From CAZLKN01 sp964560135 (GTDB lineage Bacteria > Actinomycetota > JAICYB01): 57,059 nt of DNA. The position numbers were made by a program, and so were the translations under genes. The stretch is from contig CAZLKN010000018.1 of the NCBI GenBank assembly GCA_964560135.1, positions 1 through 57,059 of the forward strand. The letters are read 5' to 3'. This document shows, in pieces, positions 8,752-17,703 of the stretch (position 1 is its first letter; each line of letters opens with the position of its first letter). The notes under the pieces are model-generated. The model was not told the origin of the DNA and ran no database searches. It saw only the letters and a program-made list of their open reading frames with translations.

Positions 8752-9750
8752 TCAGGATCCTTCGTCTCTCGCGGCGCGGCGCTGGAGCTCCCGGACGGTC
8801 CCGATCCACATGCTCGCGCCGGGCGGCACGACGTCGTCCACGGCCCGGAGCATCTCGCCGGTCACCTCGACGTCCAGGGAACCCAGGCACTCGCCCAGGT
8901 GGCCGGCGGTGCGGGGGCCGACGATCGTCGAGGTCACCCCCTCGCGGGCCAGGACCCACGCGTGCGCGAGCCGCGCCAGGGTCGTCCCCGCCTCGCCGGC
9001 GATCTTCGCCAGCCGACCGACCGCCTCCAGCACGTCCTCCCAGCCCGGGCGTCCCACTCCGAACCACTGCGTCGCGCGAGCGTCCTCAGGCACATCCCCT
9101 CCGAGGTACCGGTCGGTGAGGATGCCCATGGCCAGCGGGCTGTAGGCGAGGATCCCGATCCCCAGCTCCCGGCAGGCCGGCAGCACTTCGTCCTCGATGC
9201 GACGCTCGAGGAGGTTGTACGGCGGCTGCTCGGTGGCGACGGGCTCCAAGCCGTGCCGGTCGGCGATCCAGCGGGCCTGTGTCAGCTGCCAGGCGGGGAA
9301 GTTCGAGAACCCGACGTACCGGACCTTCCCCGCGACGACGAGCTCACTCAGTGCTCGCAGGGTGGCCTCCAAGGGGGTGGTGGGATCGGGACGATGCAGC
9401 TGGTAGAGGTCGATCCAGTCGGTACCGAGTCGCCGCAGGGACGCCTCCACCTCCCGGCGGACGGCCCGGCGTGAGTTTCCCCAGTCGTTCGGGTCCGGGC
9501 CCATGGCCTGGTGGACCTTCGTGGCCAGCACCACGTCGTCGCGCCGCCCGGCCAGCGCCTCACCCACGACCTCCTCCGACCCACCGGTGTGGTAGGCGTT
9601 GGCGGTGTCGACGAAGTTGATCCCCGCGTCGAGCGCTTCGCGGATGATGCGCACGGACTCCTCCCGCGGCGTCGGCCCGCCGAAGTTGTACGTGCCGAGA
9701 CACAGCGGTGACACGCGGACGCCCGTTTGTCCGAGTTGGACGTACTCCAT
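8752..9750 (-). CDS. Aldo/keto reductase
   Basis: A 332-residue (beta/alpha)8 NADPH-dependent oxidoreductase. The catalytic tetrad is visible as D48 (FVDTANAY), Y53, K78 (LATKV) and H119 (LYQLHRPD). The start is ATG 9750 with GGAG eight to ten bases upstream. The GNSR and PYNLLERR motifs are shared with the AKR at 30932, indicating the same subfamily (Tas/MocA-type general AKRs). It probably reduces an aldehyde or keto sugar to the alcohol. It lies 29 bases downstream of the SDR at 9780-10631 and 46 bases upstream of the binding-protein gene, all on the minus strand. Confidence 0.85.
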   Translation of the reverse strand: MEYVQLGQTGVRVSPLCLGTYNFGGPTPREESVRIIREALDAGINFVDTANAYHTGGSEEVVGEALAGRRDDVVLATKVHQAMGPDPNDWGNSRRAVRREVEASLRRLGTDWIDLYQLHRPDPTTPLEATLRALSELVVAGKVRYVGFSNFPAWQLTQARWIADRHGLEPVATEQPPYNLLERRIEDEVLPACRELGIGILAYSPLAMGILTDRYLGGDVPEDARATQWFGVGRPGWEDVLEAVGRLAKIAGEAGTTLARLAHAWVLAREGVTSTIVGPRTAGHLGECLGSLDVEVTGEMLRAVDDVVPPGASMWIGTVRELQRRAARDEGS

Positions 9751-9779
9751 GGTGGGATTCTCCTTCGTCGCGGATGCGT

Positions 9780-10631
9780 TCAGGTCCCGTTCCGGCCGAG
9801 CTCCGGCGTCCGGAAGAGCTCGAGCATCGCCCGGGTCGTCTCCGACTGCGCCCGGTTGAGCCCTCCGAGCGCCTCGCCCAGGGTCGGGTGGCAGACGACG
9901 CGGGCGGGGCGCGAACCGGTCTCCGCGTCGACCAGCCCGATGATCGCGTCGACGACCTCGCGGGGGTCGGCCATCCGGGTGTCGGCACCGCGGCGGCGTC
10001 CGGCCTCCGCGACGTGGCCGTAGGCACCCGCGCGCTCCTCGTCTGAGACCCGATGGACGCGGGCGTGGAACTCGGTGGCGTACGGACCAGGTTCCACGAT
10101 CACCGAATCGATGCCCAGCGGCGCCAGCTCGTACCGCAGACCCTCGGCCATCGCCTCCAACGCCCATTTCGACGCGCAGTACACCAGGGAGCCGGGCATC
10201 GGCAGCCGCCCGGCTCCACTCGACACCGACACGAGCAGCCCGGAACCACGCTCACGCATGTGGGGAAGAACGGCACGGACGACCCGGTGCGGGCCGTAGA
10301 CGTTCGTCTCGAACTGCGCCTTCAGGTCCTCGACGGTTGCCGCCTCCAGCGGACCGACGATGCCGTATCCGGCGTTGTTCACCACTACGTCGATGCGTCC
10401 GGCGAGCTCGAGGATCTGTGCGACGGCCTGCTCCACGGACCTCTCGTCGTCCACGTCGAGACCGACGACGTCGATGCCCGCCTGCCGCAGCGCGGCGGCA
10501 TTGTCGGCGTTGCGTCCGTCGACGTCCCGCATGGTCGCGATGGGCCGGTGCCCGGCCCCCGGGAGCGCAGCGGCCAGCCCCCGGCCGAAGCCGGTGGACG
10601 CTCCGGTGACGACCACGACCGACGATGTCAT
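9780..10631 (-). CDS. Classical short-chain dehydrogenase/reductase
   Basis: A classical SDR of about 283 residues that uses NAD(P). It has TGASTGFG near residue 10, NNAG in VVNNAGYG, and the catalytic YxxxK as YCASK. The length and the PGPYATEF block after the active site fit SDRs acting on keto or hydroxy groups of small metabolites. ATG 10631 (MTSSVVVVTG) was taken because the fold begins there; the longer frame reads through a palindromic intergenic region. First gene of a probable operon with the AKR at 8752, and divergent from the kinase-like gene. Confidence 0.8.
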   Translation of the reverse strand: MTSSVVVVTGASTGFGRGLAAALPGAGHRPIATMRDVDGRNADNAAALRQAGIDVVGLDVDDERSVEQAVAQILELAGRIDVVVNNAGYGIVGPLEAATVEDLKAQFETNVYGPHRVVRAVLPHMRERGSGLLVSVSSGAGRLPMPGSLVYCASKWALEAMAEGLRYELAPLGIDSVIVEPGPYATEFHARVHRVSDEERAGAYGHVAEAGRRRGADTRMADPREVVDAIIGLVDAETGSRPARVVCHPTLGEALGGLNRAQSETTRAMLELFRTPELGRNGT

Positions 10632-10634
10632 CAG

Positions 10635-10650
10635 TTCGTACCGTACCGAA
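10635..10650. promoter_or_regulatory. Imperfect palindrome between divergent SDR and kinase-like genes
   Basis: TTCGTACCGTACCGAA contains the perfect repeat GTAC-C-GTAC flanked by TTC and GAA. It lies immediately upstream of the SDR start. Its GC content and core differ from the AT-rich sites elsewhere in the window, so a different regulator (perhaps TetR-like) is more likely. Confidence 0.35.
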
Positions 10651-10705
10651 CGCCCGCGGTCCGATGCCCGGCCGCGGTTCGCATGGCGTGACATACTCCC
10701 GAGAT

Positions 10706-11752
10706 ATGGAAAGGCAGGGAGCCGGAGAGATCCACACCGCGGCGCCGGATCCGGCGGCGGTCGCCGCCGGTCTGCTCCCCCTCCTGCGGGCGCATCAGCC
10801 GCGGGTACGCGGATACGCGGAAGAGCCGGAGCGGATGAAGGGCGGCTGGGAGGCCTACGTCTACGGGCTGCGTCTGGAGGCTCCGGGGGCCGAAGGTCTG
10901 TGGCACCGGCCGCTCGTGGTCCGGCTTCCCCGCGACCCCGGCGACGGCACGGGCGCGCAGCGGGAGGCCGACGTGCTCCGCTTTCTGGCCGCGAAGAGGT
11001 TCCCCGTGCCGCGTCCCGTGCTGTCCGGCTCCACGGACCTCGGTCCGGTGCTCATGTCCGAACGGGTGGACGCCGTGCCGGTCTTCGACCGCCCCGAGTA
11101 CCTGCGCCATCCGGGCCGGACCATGGACCTCATCACCGACCTGCACGTCCGGCTCCACAAGGTGGACGCCGACTCCTGGCCGCTGCCCGCCGACGGACCG
11201 CTGGTGGACCGGCGTCTGGACAGGATCGAAGAGCTGCTGGCCGGAGGCGGCACGAACCGCCAGTACGCCGCCTTCGACTGGCTCCGCCACCGCCGGACCG
11301 CGGTCACCCGGGAACGACGGTCGGTCATCCACGGGGACTGGGTGGGCAACGTGCTCGCCACCGAGGACGGGGAACTGATCGTGGTCGACTGGGGAGCCGC
11401 CGAGGTCGGCGACCCGCACGACGACATCGCCCGCACGTGGAACATCTTCTGGATCCTGTCGGCGGTCGCGCCTCTCAGGGTCCTGCGGGTGCCGCTGGGC
11501 ATGGTGCTCTGGCGTGCTTCCCGCAGGTACCGGCGGGCCTACGAACGGCACGGCCCTGTGGACCGTCGCCGCGTCCTGTACTGGTCGGCGCTCCAGACGC
11601 TCGAGTGGTCGCTGATGACCGGCGTCCTGAGCCGGGAGGTCCTGCGTCACGGCGATACGCTCCCCCGCCGCGTCATCGCCGGCGACATCGGGCGGGGGTC
11701 GGCCCGCCTGCTCGGGCACTTCATGTCGCTGACGGGGGCACACCTGCCCTGA
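10706..11752 (+). CDS. Aminoglycoside-phosphotransferase-like kinase
   Basis: A protein of about 348 residues with the APH/choline-kinase fold. The catalytic loop is HGDWVGNVL and the metal-binding segment is VVDWGAAEVGDP, followed by DDIART. An N-lobe lysine or arginine region (PLVVRLPR) and QREADVLRFL are also visible. The family phosphorylates hydroxyl groups of small molecules such as sugars, homoserine or choline. In this context a sugar or polyol substrate is possible, but the sequence does not show it. ATG 10706 was chosen because the upstream frame is intergenic; the Shine-Dalgarno is weak. Confidence 0.7.
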   Translation: MERQGAGEIHTAAPDPAAVAAGLLPLLRAHQPRVRGYAEEPERMKGGWEAYVYGLRLEAPGAEGLWHRPLVVRLPRDPGDGTGAQREADVLRFLAAKRFPVPRPVLSGSTDLGPVLMSERVDAVPVFDRPEYLRHPGRTMDLITDLHVRLHKVDADSWPLPADGPLVDRRLDRIEELLAGGGTNRQYAAFDWLRHRRTAVTRERRSVIHGDWVGNVLATEDGELIVVDWGAAEVGDPHDDIARTWNIFWILSAVAPLRVLRVPLGMVLWRASRRYRRAYERHGPVDRRRVLYWSALQTLEWSLMTGVLSREVLRHGDTLPRRVIAGDIGRGSARLLGHFMSLTGAHLP

Positions 11753-11770
11753 GGCCGGGGCGGGCCATCA

Positions 11771-12751
11771 TCACGACGCCGTGGGCGCGCGACCGAGCAG
11801 CGTATCGATCTCCCGCATCGCGTCGGCTTCCAGCGGCCCGAACCGCATCGCGCCGGCGTTCTCGCGCACCTGATCGACGGATTTGAAGCCGGGGATCGGC
11901 AGGGTCCGGTCGCTGCGTGCCCACAGCCAGCACAGCGCCCCCTGGGCCAGCGTCCGGCCGCCGGAGGACAGTACCTCCCGGATCCCCTCCAGCGCCGTCA
12001 ACTGGTCGGCGACCGGTCCATCCCTGAAGCTCCAGCGCGACCGGACGTCGTCCGAGGGCACCGACGACTCCTGTGTGAACTTCCCGGTGAGGACCCCCAT
12101 CGCCAGCGGACCTCGGATGAGGCTCGCGAGGTCCTCCCGCTCACACAGGGCCAGGGTCTCGTCGTTGCCTCCGAACACGTTGAAGTGCTGCTGGACGGCC
12201 GTACAGCTCGGCCCCCCGGCGAATACCTCCGCGCGCTCGGGCGAATCGGTGCTCCATCCGTAGCCCCGGATCTTGCCCTCCGCGACCAGACCCTCGAGGG
12301 TCTCGCGCACCTCAACGGCCGCCTCGGGATCGTGGTCTCCGACGTGGAACTGGAAGAGATCGATGCGATCGGTGTCCAGCCGCTGCAGGCTCTCCTCGCA
12401 GGAACGGCGGATCCCCTCGGGTGACGCGTCCTGATCCGTGGCCTGCCTGGTCTCGGGGTCGAAGAGGAACCCGAACTTCGTCGCGATGACGGCCTCGTCG
12501 CGGCGTCCCGCCAGGGCGCGGCCGAGGATCCGCTCGGAGTGGCCGCATCCGTACACCTGGGCGGTGTCGAACAGGCTCACGCCCTCATCGAGCGCGGCGT
12601 GGACGGCACGGACCGATTCCTCGTCGTCGATCTGCCCCCAACCGATCGGCTGGCCGTCACGCCACGCCGGGCCCCCGATGGCCCAGCACCCCATCCCGAG
12701 CGGACTGACCTCGATCCCGCTGCGACCCAGTCTCCTGCCCTCCATCGTCAT
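11771..12751 (-). CDS. Aldo/keto reductase
   Basis: A 326-residue AKR with the tetrad D62 (LFDTAQVYG), Y67, K92 (IATKFGF) and H136 (LFQFHVGD). The start is ATG 12751 after AGGAGAGG; the stop TAG of the upstream enolase-superfamily gene lies inside this ribosome-binding region. It is the last gene of an operon with the two enolase-superfamily genes. A dehydratase would yield a 2-keto-3-deoxy acid, and an AKR could act on it or on the preceding sugar. The subfamily is YhdN/L-glyceraldehyde-3-phosphate-reductase-like rather than that of the AKR at 8752. Confidence 0.85.
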   Translation of the reverse strand: MTMEGRRLGRSGIEVSPLGMGCWAIGGPAWRDGQPIGWGQIDDEESVRAVHAALDEGVSLFDTAQVYGCGHSERILGRALAGRRDEAVIATKFGFLFDPETRQATDQDASPEGIRRSCEESLQRLDTDRIDLFQFHVGDHDPEAAVEVRETLEGLVAEGKIRGYGWSTDSPERAEVFAGGPSCTAVQQHFNVFGGNDETLALCEREDLASLIRGPLAMGVLTGKFTQESSVPSDDVRSRWSFRDGPVADQLTALEGIREVLSSGGRTLAQGALCWLWARSDRTLPIPGFKSVDQVRENAGAMRFGPLEADAMREIDTLLGRAPTAS

Positions 12752-12761
12752 CCCCTCTCCT

Positions 12762-13940
12762 CTACAGCTCCCAGACCGACCCATCCGTCCGGTGACGTTC
12801 GATGAATCCCCAATCGTAGGTCACACCGAGACCCGGCCCCGTGGGGACGGGGACGCACCCGTCGGCGTCGATCGCCTCCAGCTCGTCCCGGTACCCGTCG
12901 GCGAAGACCGGACCGACCCCCGTCCAGGTTCCGAAACCGGGATGGACCAGACCCATCTCGTAGTAGTTCGAGTTTGGCAGCACGGCCATCAGCTGACGCT
13001 TCGCCGGGCCGCACATGTGCAGCTCGCAGTCCAGACCGAAGGCCTCGGCCGCGGAGGCGATCTTCAGCGCGCCGGTGATGCCACCGTCGAAGTCGGGGTC
13101 GGCGCGCACGAGGTCGGTCGCCTCGGCAGCGATGAAATCGACCTTCTTCTCCAGCCCCCGGAAGTGCTCGCCCTGCAGCAGCGGCGTGCGGACCCGCTGC
13201 CGCAGCCGCCGGTGGGCCTCGGCGGACACCCCGGGATCGGTGAACGGATCCTCCAGCCAGAAGAAGCCATGGTCGTCGCAGGCCCGGCCCACCTTGAGCG
13301 CGTCGGCGAAGGTCGGCAGCACGCTCGATGCGTCGTGCATGAGCACCATGCGTCCGGCCATCCGCTCCCCGACGGCACGGACGATCGAGGCATGCTCGTC
13401 GCCCGTCCCCGGGTACCAGCCGTGGATCTTGTAGGCACGGTAGCCCAGGTCGAGGCAGCGCTCGGCGAAGTCCGCCCAGGCTCCGGGCCAGTCCAGTCCG
13501 CCGTCCACCCGGTCCCCGACGTAGGTGCTCGCGTAGGCCGGCAGTCGGCTGCGTCCGCCGCCGATCAGCCGGTGGACGGGAAGCCCGTAGTGTTTGCCGG
13601 CCACGTCCCAGAGAGCGATGTCGAGGACCGACATCCCGAGCTGGGCGTGATGCCGGGTGGCGTGCTTGGCGTGGTGGTAGAACGCCTCCCGCTCCAGGGC
13701 GTTGCGACCGAGCAGCCAGCCGGCCAGCGAGCCCACGGCGGCGTGTTCGACGCTCCACGGATACACGTACTCGCCGGTGATCCCGGTGTCGGTGTGCATC
13801 CGGATCGCGTAGGCGGGCAGCGTGATGCGCTCGCCGGGTGCGTACAGGAACACGCGCGTCGCCGCGTCCCATCCCATGTCGGGGGCCTCGTAGACGTACG
13901 TGACCGTTTCGATCCGCGTGATCGTGGGGTGATCGCTCAT
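12762..13940 (-). CDS. Enolase-superfamily sugar-acid dehydratase (mandelate racemase group)
   Basis: A 392-residue member of the enolase superfamily. Metal ligands are readable as D203 (LMHDASS), E230 (WLEDPF) and E258 (LQGEHF). The base candidate K171 sits in YKIHGW, a KxH rather than the KxK of mandelate racemase, and H308 (ELHMCG) is the opposite acid/base. The enzyme should abstract the alpha proton of a sugar acid and eliminate water. ATG 13940 overlaps the TGA of the upstream paralogue (ATGA), indicating coupled translation. About half of its residues look shared with the neighbour, so the pair is an old tandem duplication. The substrate is unknown. Confidence 0.8.
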   Translation of the reverse strand: MSDHPTITRIETVTYVYEAPDMGWDAATRVFLYAPGERITLPAYAIRMHTDTGITGEYVYPWSVEHAAVGSLAGWLLGRNALEREAFYHHAKHATRHHAQLGMSVLDIALWDVAGKHYGLPVHRLIGGGRSRLPAYASTYVGDRVDGGLDWPGAWADFAERCLDLGYRAYKIHGWYPGTGDEHASIVRAVGERMAGRMVLMHDASSVLPTFADALKVGRACDDHGFFWLEDPFTDPGVSAEAHRRLRQRVRTPLLQGEHFRGLEKKVDFIAAEATDLVRADPDFDGGITGALKIASAAEAFGLDCELHMCGPAKRQLMAVLPNSNYYEMGLVHPGFGTWTGVGPVFADGYRDELEAIDADGCVPVPTGPGLGVTYDWGFIERHRTDGSVWEL

Positions 13941-15091
13941 GGCCCGATCCGGTGCGCCTGGACGAAATCCCAGTCGATCTCCACGCCGAGTCCGGGCCCG
14001 TCGGGCACGTCCACGCACCCGTCGCCGTCGATCGAATCGGTGAAGTCGTCGAAGGCCGTGTACACGGGCGGGTGGAAGGGGCCCGTCCTCGGATGGAGCA
14101 GGCTGACCTCGTAGTAGTTCGAGTTCGACAGGGCGGCCATGATGTGCCGCCGCACGGGCCCGGAGCCGTGCAGCTCGGCGTCGAGCCCGAACCCCTCGGC
14201 GGTGCGCGCGATCTTCATCGTCGCGGTTACGCCGTCGTAGTCCGGGTCGAGGCGGACGAAGTCGGTGGCCTCGCGTTCGATGGCGTCGGCGTGGGCCTCG
14301 AGGCCCCGGACGTGCTCGAGCATCAGGATCGGCGTCCGCACGAGTTGCCGGAGCTTGCGGTGGGCGTGGATCGAGACCCCGCCGTCGCGGAAGGGGTCCT
14401 CCAGCCAGTAGTAGCCGTAGTCGTCGCACGCGCGGCCGACCCGGACGCATTCGCCGAAGGTACGGATCGAGTTGAAGGGATCGATCATGAGATCCATGCG
14501 TCCGGCGACCCGCTCGCCGACGGCGCGGACGATCGCGATCATGTCCTCGGTTGGGCCGTCGGGCCAGGGGTGGATCTTGTAGCCGCGGAACCCCATCTCC
14601 AGGCACGCCTCGGCGTGGTCGGCATAGGCTTCCGCGGAGCCGAAGCCGTCCGGGCGGCGGTCGCCGCAGTGCGTGCTCGCATACGCCGGCAGCGGCCGGC
14701 GCCGGCCCCCGAGGAGCTCGTAGAGGGGGGCGGCGTGGAGCTTGCCGGCCAGATCCCAGAGAGCGACGTCCAGGGAGCCGAGCCCCATGAGGTGTCCGCT
14801 GATGAGCAGCGCCCGCCGGGCCTCCTCGAAGAAGCCGAGGCGGTCGGTGGCGTCCCGGCCGACGAGCAGGGGCGCGATCCGTGGGATCACATCGCCGTCG
14901 GCGTTGCGATCCCCCACGTACTCACCGGATACGCCGGCGTCGGTGTGGACGCGGACGATGTAGCAGGTGCGGGTCCAGGTGGCCCCCGGCTCGTAGAGGG
15001 GGACCTTGAGGATCGGATCGAGGCCGAGGTCGGGCAGGTCGTAGGCGAACCAGATGAGCTCGACGTCCGTGACGACCGGGTTCCCGCTCAT
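13937..15091 (-). CDS. Enolase-superfamily sugar-acid dehydratase, tandem paralogue
   Basis: A 384-residue paralogue of the next gene. It has K172 in YKIHPW, metal ligands D204 (MIDPFNS), E231 (LEDPF) and E259 (MLEHVRG), and H308 in ELHGSG. The ATG at 15091 (MSGNPVVTD) follows AGGAAGG. It lacks the CGD loop seen in some dehydratases and differs from its neighbour mainly in the capping domain (residues 15-60), which sets specificity. The two probably act on different sugar acids, or on two epimers of one. First gene of the operon that ends with the AKR at 11771. Confidence 0.8.
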   Translation of the reverse strand: MSGNPVVTDVELIWFAYDLPDLGLDPILKVPLYEPGATWTRTCYIVRVHTDAGVSGEYVGDRNADGDVIPRIAPLLVGRDATDRLGFFEEARRALLISGHLMGLGSLDVALWDLAGKLHAAPLYELLGGRRRPLPAYASTHCGDRRPDGFGSAEAYADHAEACLEMGFRGYKIHPWPDGPTEDMIAIVRAVGERVAGRMDLMIDPFNSIRTFGECVRVGRACDDYGYYWLEDPFRDGGVSIHAHRKLRQLVRTPILMLEHVRGLEAHADAIEREATDFVRLDPDYDGVTATMKIARTAEGFGLDAELHGSGPVRRHIMAALSNSNYYEVSLLHPRTGPFHPPVYTAFDDFTDSIDGDGCVDVPDGPGLGVEIDWDFVQAHRIGP

Positions 15092-15197
15092 CCTCGCCCT
15101 TCCTCGCGCCGCTGCAACCCACGGTAGCCGACCGGTGCCCCAGGTGACCACTTCTCAGCGATGTCGACGGAAGCGTGGGAGCAGGGACTTCCACTAA

Positions 15198-15210
15198 GCT
15201 ACGAAGTAGC
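15198..15210. promoter_or_regulatory. Perfect small palindrome in a divergent intergenic region
   Basis: GCTAC-GAA-GTAGC sits between the divergent enolase-superfamily operon and the binding-protein gene, 26 bases upstream of the GTG at 15236. It may be an operator. It does not match the other intergenic repeats. Confidence 0.3.
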
Positions 15211-15235
15211 CAGATCGGACGCACGGAGGGTCGCG

Positions 15236-16882
15236 GTGAGCAATCCCAGCGGGGAGACCGGAGCACTCCGCCCCCGCACGCCGGGGATCGTGTACAGCGT
15301 CCTGGCCGCCATCATGGCCCTGGTGATCTCGATCGTCGCCCTCACGACCGTGCAGCCGCCTCCACCCACCATCGCCGAGTTCGCGCCCCAGGCCGTGGAG
15401 CAGATCGAGGATGCCCCCGTCGAGCAGACCAGCGATTTCGGGTCCGGCGAGGGCGGGGCGGGGGACGGGGCGCTGCCCACACCGCCACCGCAGCAGGGCG
15501 GCAGCGAGGAACAGTTCATCGACGTCCCCCGGGTACGGCGCTGCATCGGGGACCCGCCACGTCAGATCGAGGATCCACAGTCCCCGCCGTGCGTGCCGTA
15601 CTGGGAAGGGGACAACGGTGGTTCGACGTGGAAGGGCGTCACCCGCGACGAGATCACGGTCGCCGTCCCGAGATCGGAGCCGATGCCGGAGGGGCTGGCC
15701 GAGGCGATGGCGGCCTTCTTCAACCGGCGCTTCGAGTTCTACGGCCGGCGGATCGTCCCGCATCTGTTCGACATCGCCGACGAAGGGGACAACGCCCAGC
15801 AGCAGGCCGATGCCGTCACGGTCGACGAGGAGATCGGCGCCTTCGCCTCCGCGGAGTACGGGATCGACATCGCCCGCGGGGGCCAGACCACCTTCTACGA
15901 CGCGCTCGCCGCCCGCGGGATCCTGAGTGCCTGGTACACGACCAACTACACCCCCGACGGCCAGACGCGGGCCCGGGCCCCCTACCAGTGGCATCACTTC
16001 CCCGACTTCGCGACCACCCAGCGGCACGCCGCGGCCTTCATCTGCCGCGGCCTGAAGGACCGGCCGGCCGACCACGCCGGGCCCGGTATGGAGGGCCAGC
16101 CGCGCGTCTTCGGCGTGCTCGGGGAGGAGGCCAGCGGCGGAACGACGTATCCCGACATCTCGGTGATCAAGTCCGAGTTGCAGGCCTGTGGGGCGGAGGT
16201 CGGGCCGACTCCGGCCGTCACGGGCTTCGACGTGGGCGAATCACGGAACGCCCTCCTGCAGATGCAGTCCGCCGGGGTCACTACGGTGATCTGCTTCTGC
16301 AACCCGGGAAGTGTGGGGAACGTCCACATGACCAATGCGAGCTCCCAGGGATACTTCCCCGAATGGCTGCTCGCCGACTACATGAACACCCACAGCGACT
16401 GGTTCGCCCAATCGACCTGGCCGCAGGAGCAGGCCGGCCAGGCCTTCGGGATCACCTTCACGAACAAGTACCTGGACGCCTCCGACATGCCCTGGCACTG
16501 GGCCGTGCGGGAGGCCGCACCCTCCTACGACGGACCCTACGACTGGACGCACTATTACTACGAGGTGTTCCTCCAACTCGCGTCCGGCATCCAGCTGGCC
16601 GGCCCCGAACTCACCCCGGACAGCTTCCGTTCGGGCCTGATGCGAGCGGCGTTCCCGAATCCGCGCGCCGGCGAACTCCCCTATTACCAGGCGCGGGTCG
16701 ACTACAGCGGCGGGAACCCATGGCAGCAGACCGACGGGACGATCATCTGGTGGAACCGCAGCGAGACCTCGCCGGTGACCGGATTCGGCGGCCGCTTCTG
16801 CTACGCGAACCAGGGTCGCCGGTACACACTCAGCACGTGGCCCACCGACGACCTCGGTCTGTTCACGCAACCCTGCGCCTGA
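15236..16882 (+). CDS. Membrane-anchored type-1 substrate-binding protein
   Basis: A 548-residue paralogue of the protein at 7035-8705. The N-terminal anchor is VYSVLAAIMALVISIVALT. A nearly identical linker follows (QPPPPTIAEFAPQAVEQIE, then EQTSDFGSG), then the neck RRCIGDPPRQIEDPQSPPC and the ligand-binding lobes. Linker and neck are more alike between the paralogues than the lobes, so the membrane-proximal part is under stronger constraint than the ligand site. The GTG start at 15236 was chosen because CGGAGGG lies five bases before it and it aligns with the paralogue start. Fourteen bases separate it from the PhyH gene, so the two are cotranscribed, pairing a surface binder with an oxygenase. 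Confidence 0.7.
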   Translation: MSNPSGETGALRPRTPGIVYSVLAAIMALVISIVALTTVQPPPPTIAEFAPQAVEQIEDAPVEQTSDFGSGEGGAGDGALPTPPPQQGGSEEQFIDVPRVRRCIGDPPRQIEDPQSPPCVPYWEGDNGGSTWKGVTRDEITVAVPRSEPMPEGLAEAMAAFFNRRFEFYGRRIVPHLFDIADEGDNAQQQADAVTVDEEIGAFASAEYGIDIARGGQTTFYDALAARGILSAWYTTNYTPDGQTRARAPYQWHHFPDFATTQRHAAAFICRGLKDRPADHAGPGMEGQPRVFGVLGEEASGGTTYPDISVIKSELQACGAEVGPTPAVTGFDVGESRNALLQMQSAGVTTVICFCNPGSVGNVHMTNASSQGYFPEWLLADYMNTHSDWFAQSTWPQEQAGQAFGITFTNKYLDASDMPWHWAVREAAPSYDGPYDWTHYYYEVFLQLASGIQLAGPELTPDSFRSGLMRAAFPNPRAGELPYYQARVDYSGGNPWQQTDGTIIWWNRSETSPVTGFGGRFCYANQGRRYTLSTWPTDDLGLFTQPCA

Positions 16883-16896
16883 GAGAGGAAGACCAG

Positions 16897-17694
16897 ATGA
16901 CCGTCACGGAGGAAGAACGGTATCTCTTCGACCTCCAGGGGTTCCTGGTCGTCCGGGGAGCGCTGTCGGCGACGGAGGTCGCGGCTCTGAACGAAGCCAT
17001 CGACGGGCATGCCGAGCGACCCGCCGACGGACGGACCCGGACGGGACTCTCCAATTTCTTCACCTGGCATGAGGGGTTCCGTACCCTGCTCGACCATCCC
17101 AGCGTGCTTCCGTACCTGGAGGCCTGGGTTGATCCCGCGGTCCGCGTGGACCTGTGCTACGGGCAGATGCAGGTCGCCGGGGACGCGCAACTCGACCTCC
17201 ATCTCGGGGGGACGCCCTACCAGCCGGTGGCGTCGTACCTGTTCCGCAACGGCCGGCCCTACTGCGGACTCACCGTCGTGAGCTGGGCCCTTACCGACGC
17301 CCCCGCGGGCGCCGGAGGGTTCGCCTGCATCCCCGGGAGTCACAAGGCGAACTACGACTGCCCGAAGGACATCCGTTCCTTCGAACGTGACCCCGGGATC
17401 GTCGTCCAGCCTGAGCTCCGGGCCGGCGACGCCGTCATCTTCACCGAGGCGCTGACCCACGGCACCCTGCCGTGGACGCACCCCGCCGAGCGGCGCGTGC
17501 TCTTCTACCGCTACACCCCCGGATACATGACCTTCGAGCGCCACGACTACCCCGAGGATGTGCTGACGCTGATGACCGCCAGACAGCGTGCCCTGCTCGA
17601 ACCGGCCTACACCCGCACCCAGGTGTACGAGAACGGCAAGCGCACCGGCGAGCAGTCCCGGCCCCCCGTCACGCTGCGCGCACAGACCGACTGA
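16897..17694 (+). CDS. PhyH-family oxygenase with an HxG instead of HxD motif
   Basis: A 265-residue phytanoyl-CoA-dioxygenase-like protein with the double-stranded beta-helix fold. H102 and distal H188 (EALTHGTLPW) are the expected iron ligands, and R199 or R200 should hold 2-oxoglutarate. The usual aspartate two residues after the first His is glycine (HLGG, G104). FACIPGSHK is the family motif between them. The same change occurs in the paralogue at 27806. In other families HxG or HxA marks Fe/2OG halogenases, but it could also mean lost iron binding or a carboxylate supplied from elsewhere. GAGAGGAAG precedes ATG 16897. Cotranscribed with the binding protein and convergent with another PhyH gene. 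Confidence 0.75.
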   Translation: MTVTEEERYLFDLQGFLVVRGALSATEVAALNEAIDGHAERPADGRTRTGLSNFFTWHEGFRTLLDHPSVLPYLEAWVDPAVRVDLCYGQMQVAGDAQLDLHLGGTPYQPVASYLFRNGRPYCGLTVVSWALTDAPAGAGGFACIPGSHKANYDCPKDIRSFERDPGIVVQPELRAGDAVIFTEALTHGTLPWTHPAERRVLFYRYTPGYMTFERHDYPEDVLTLMTARQRALLEPAYTRTQVYENGKRTGEQSRPPVTLRAQTD

Positions 17695-17703
17695 GCCGGC
17701 GTC

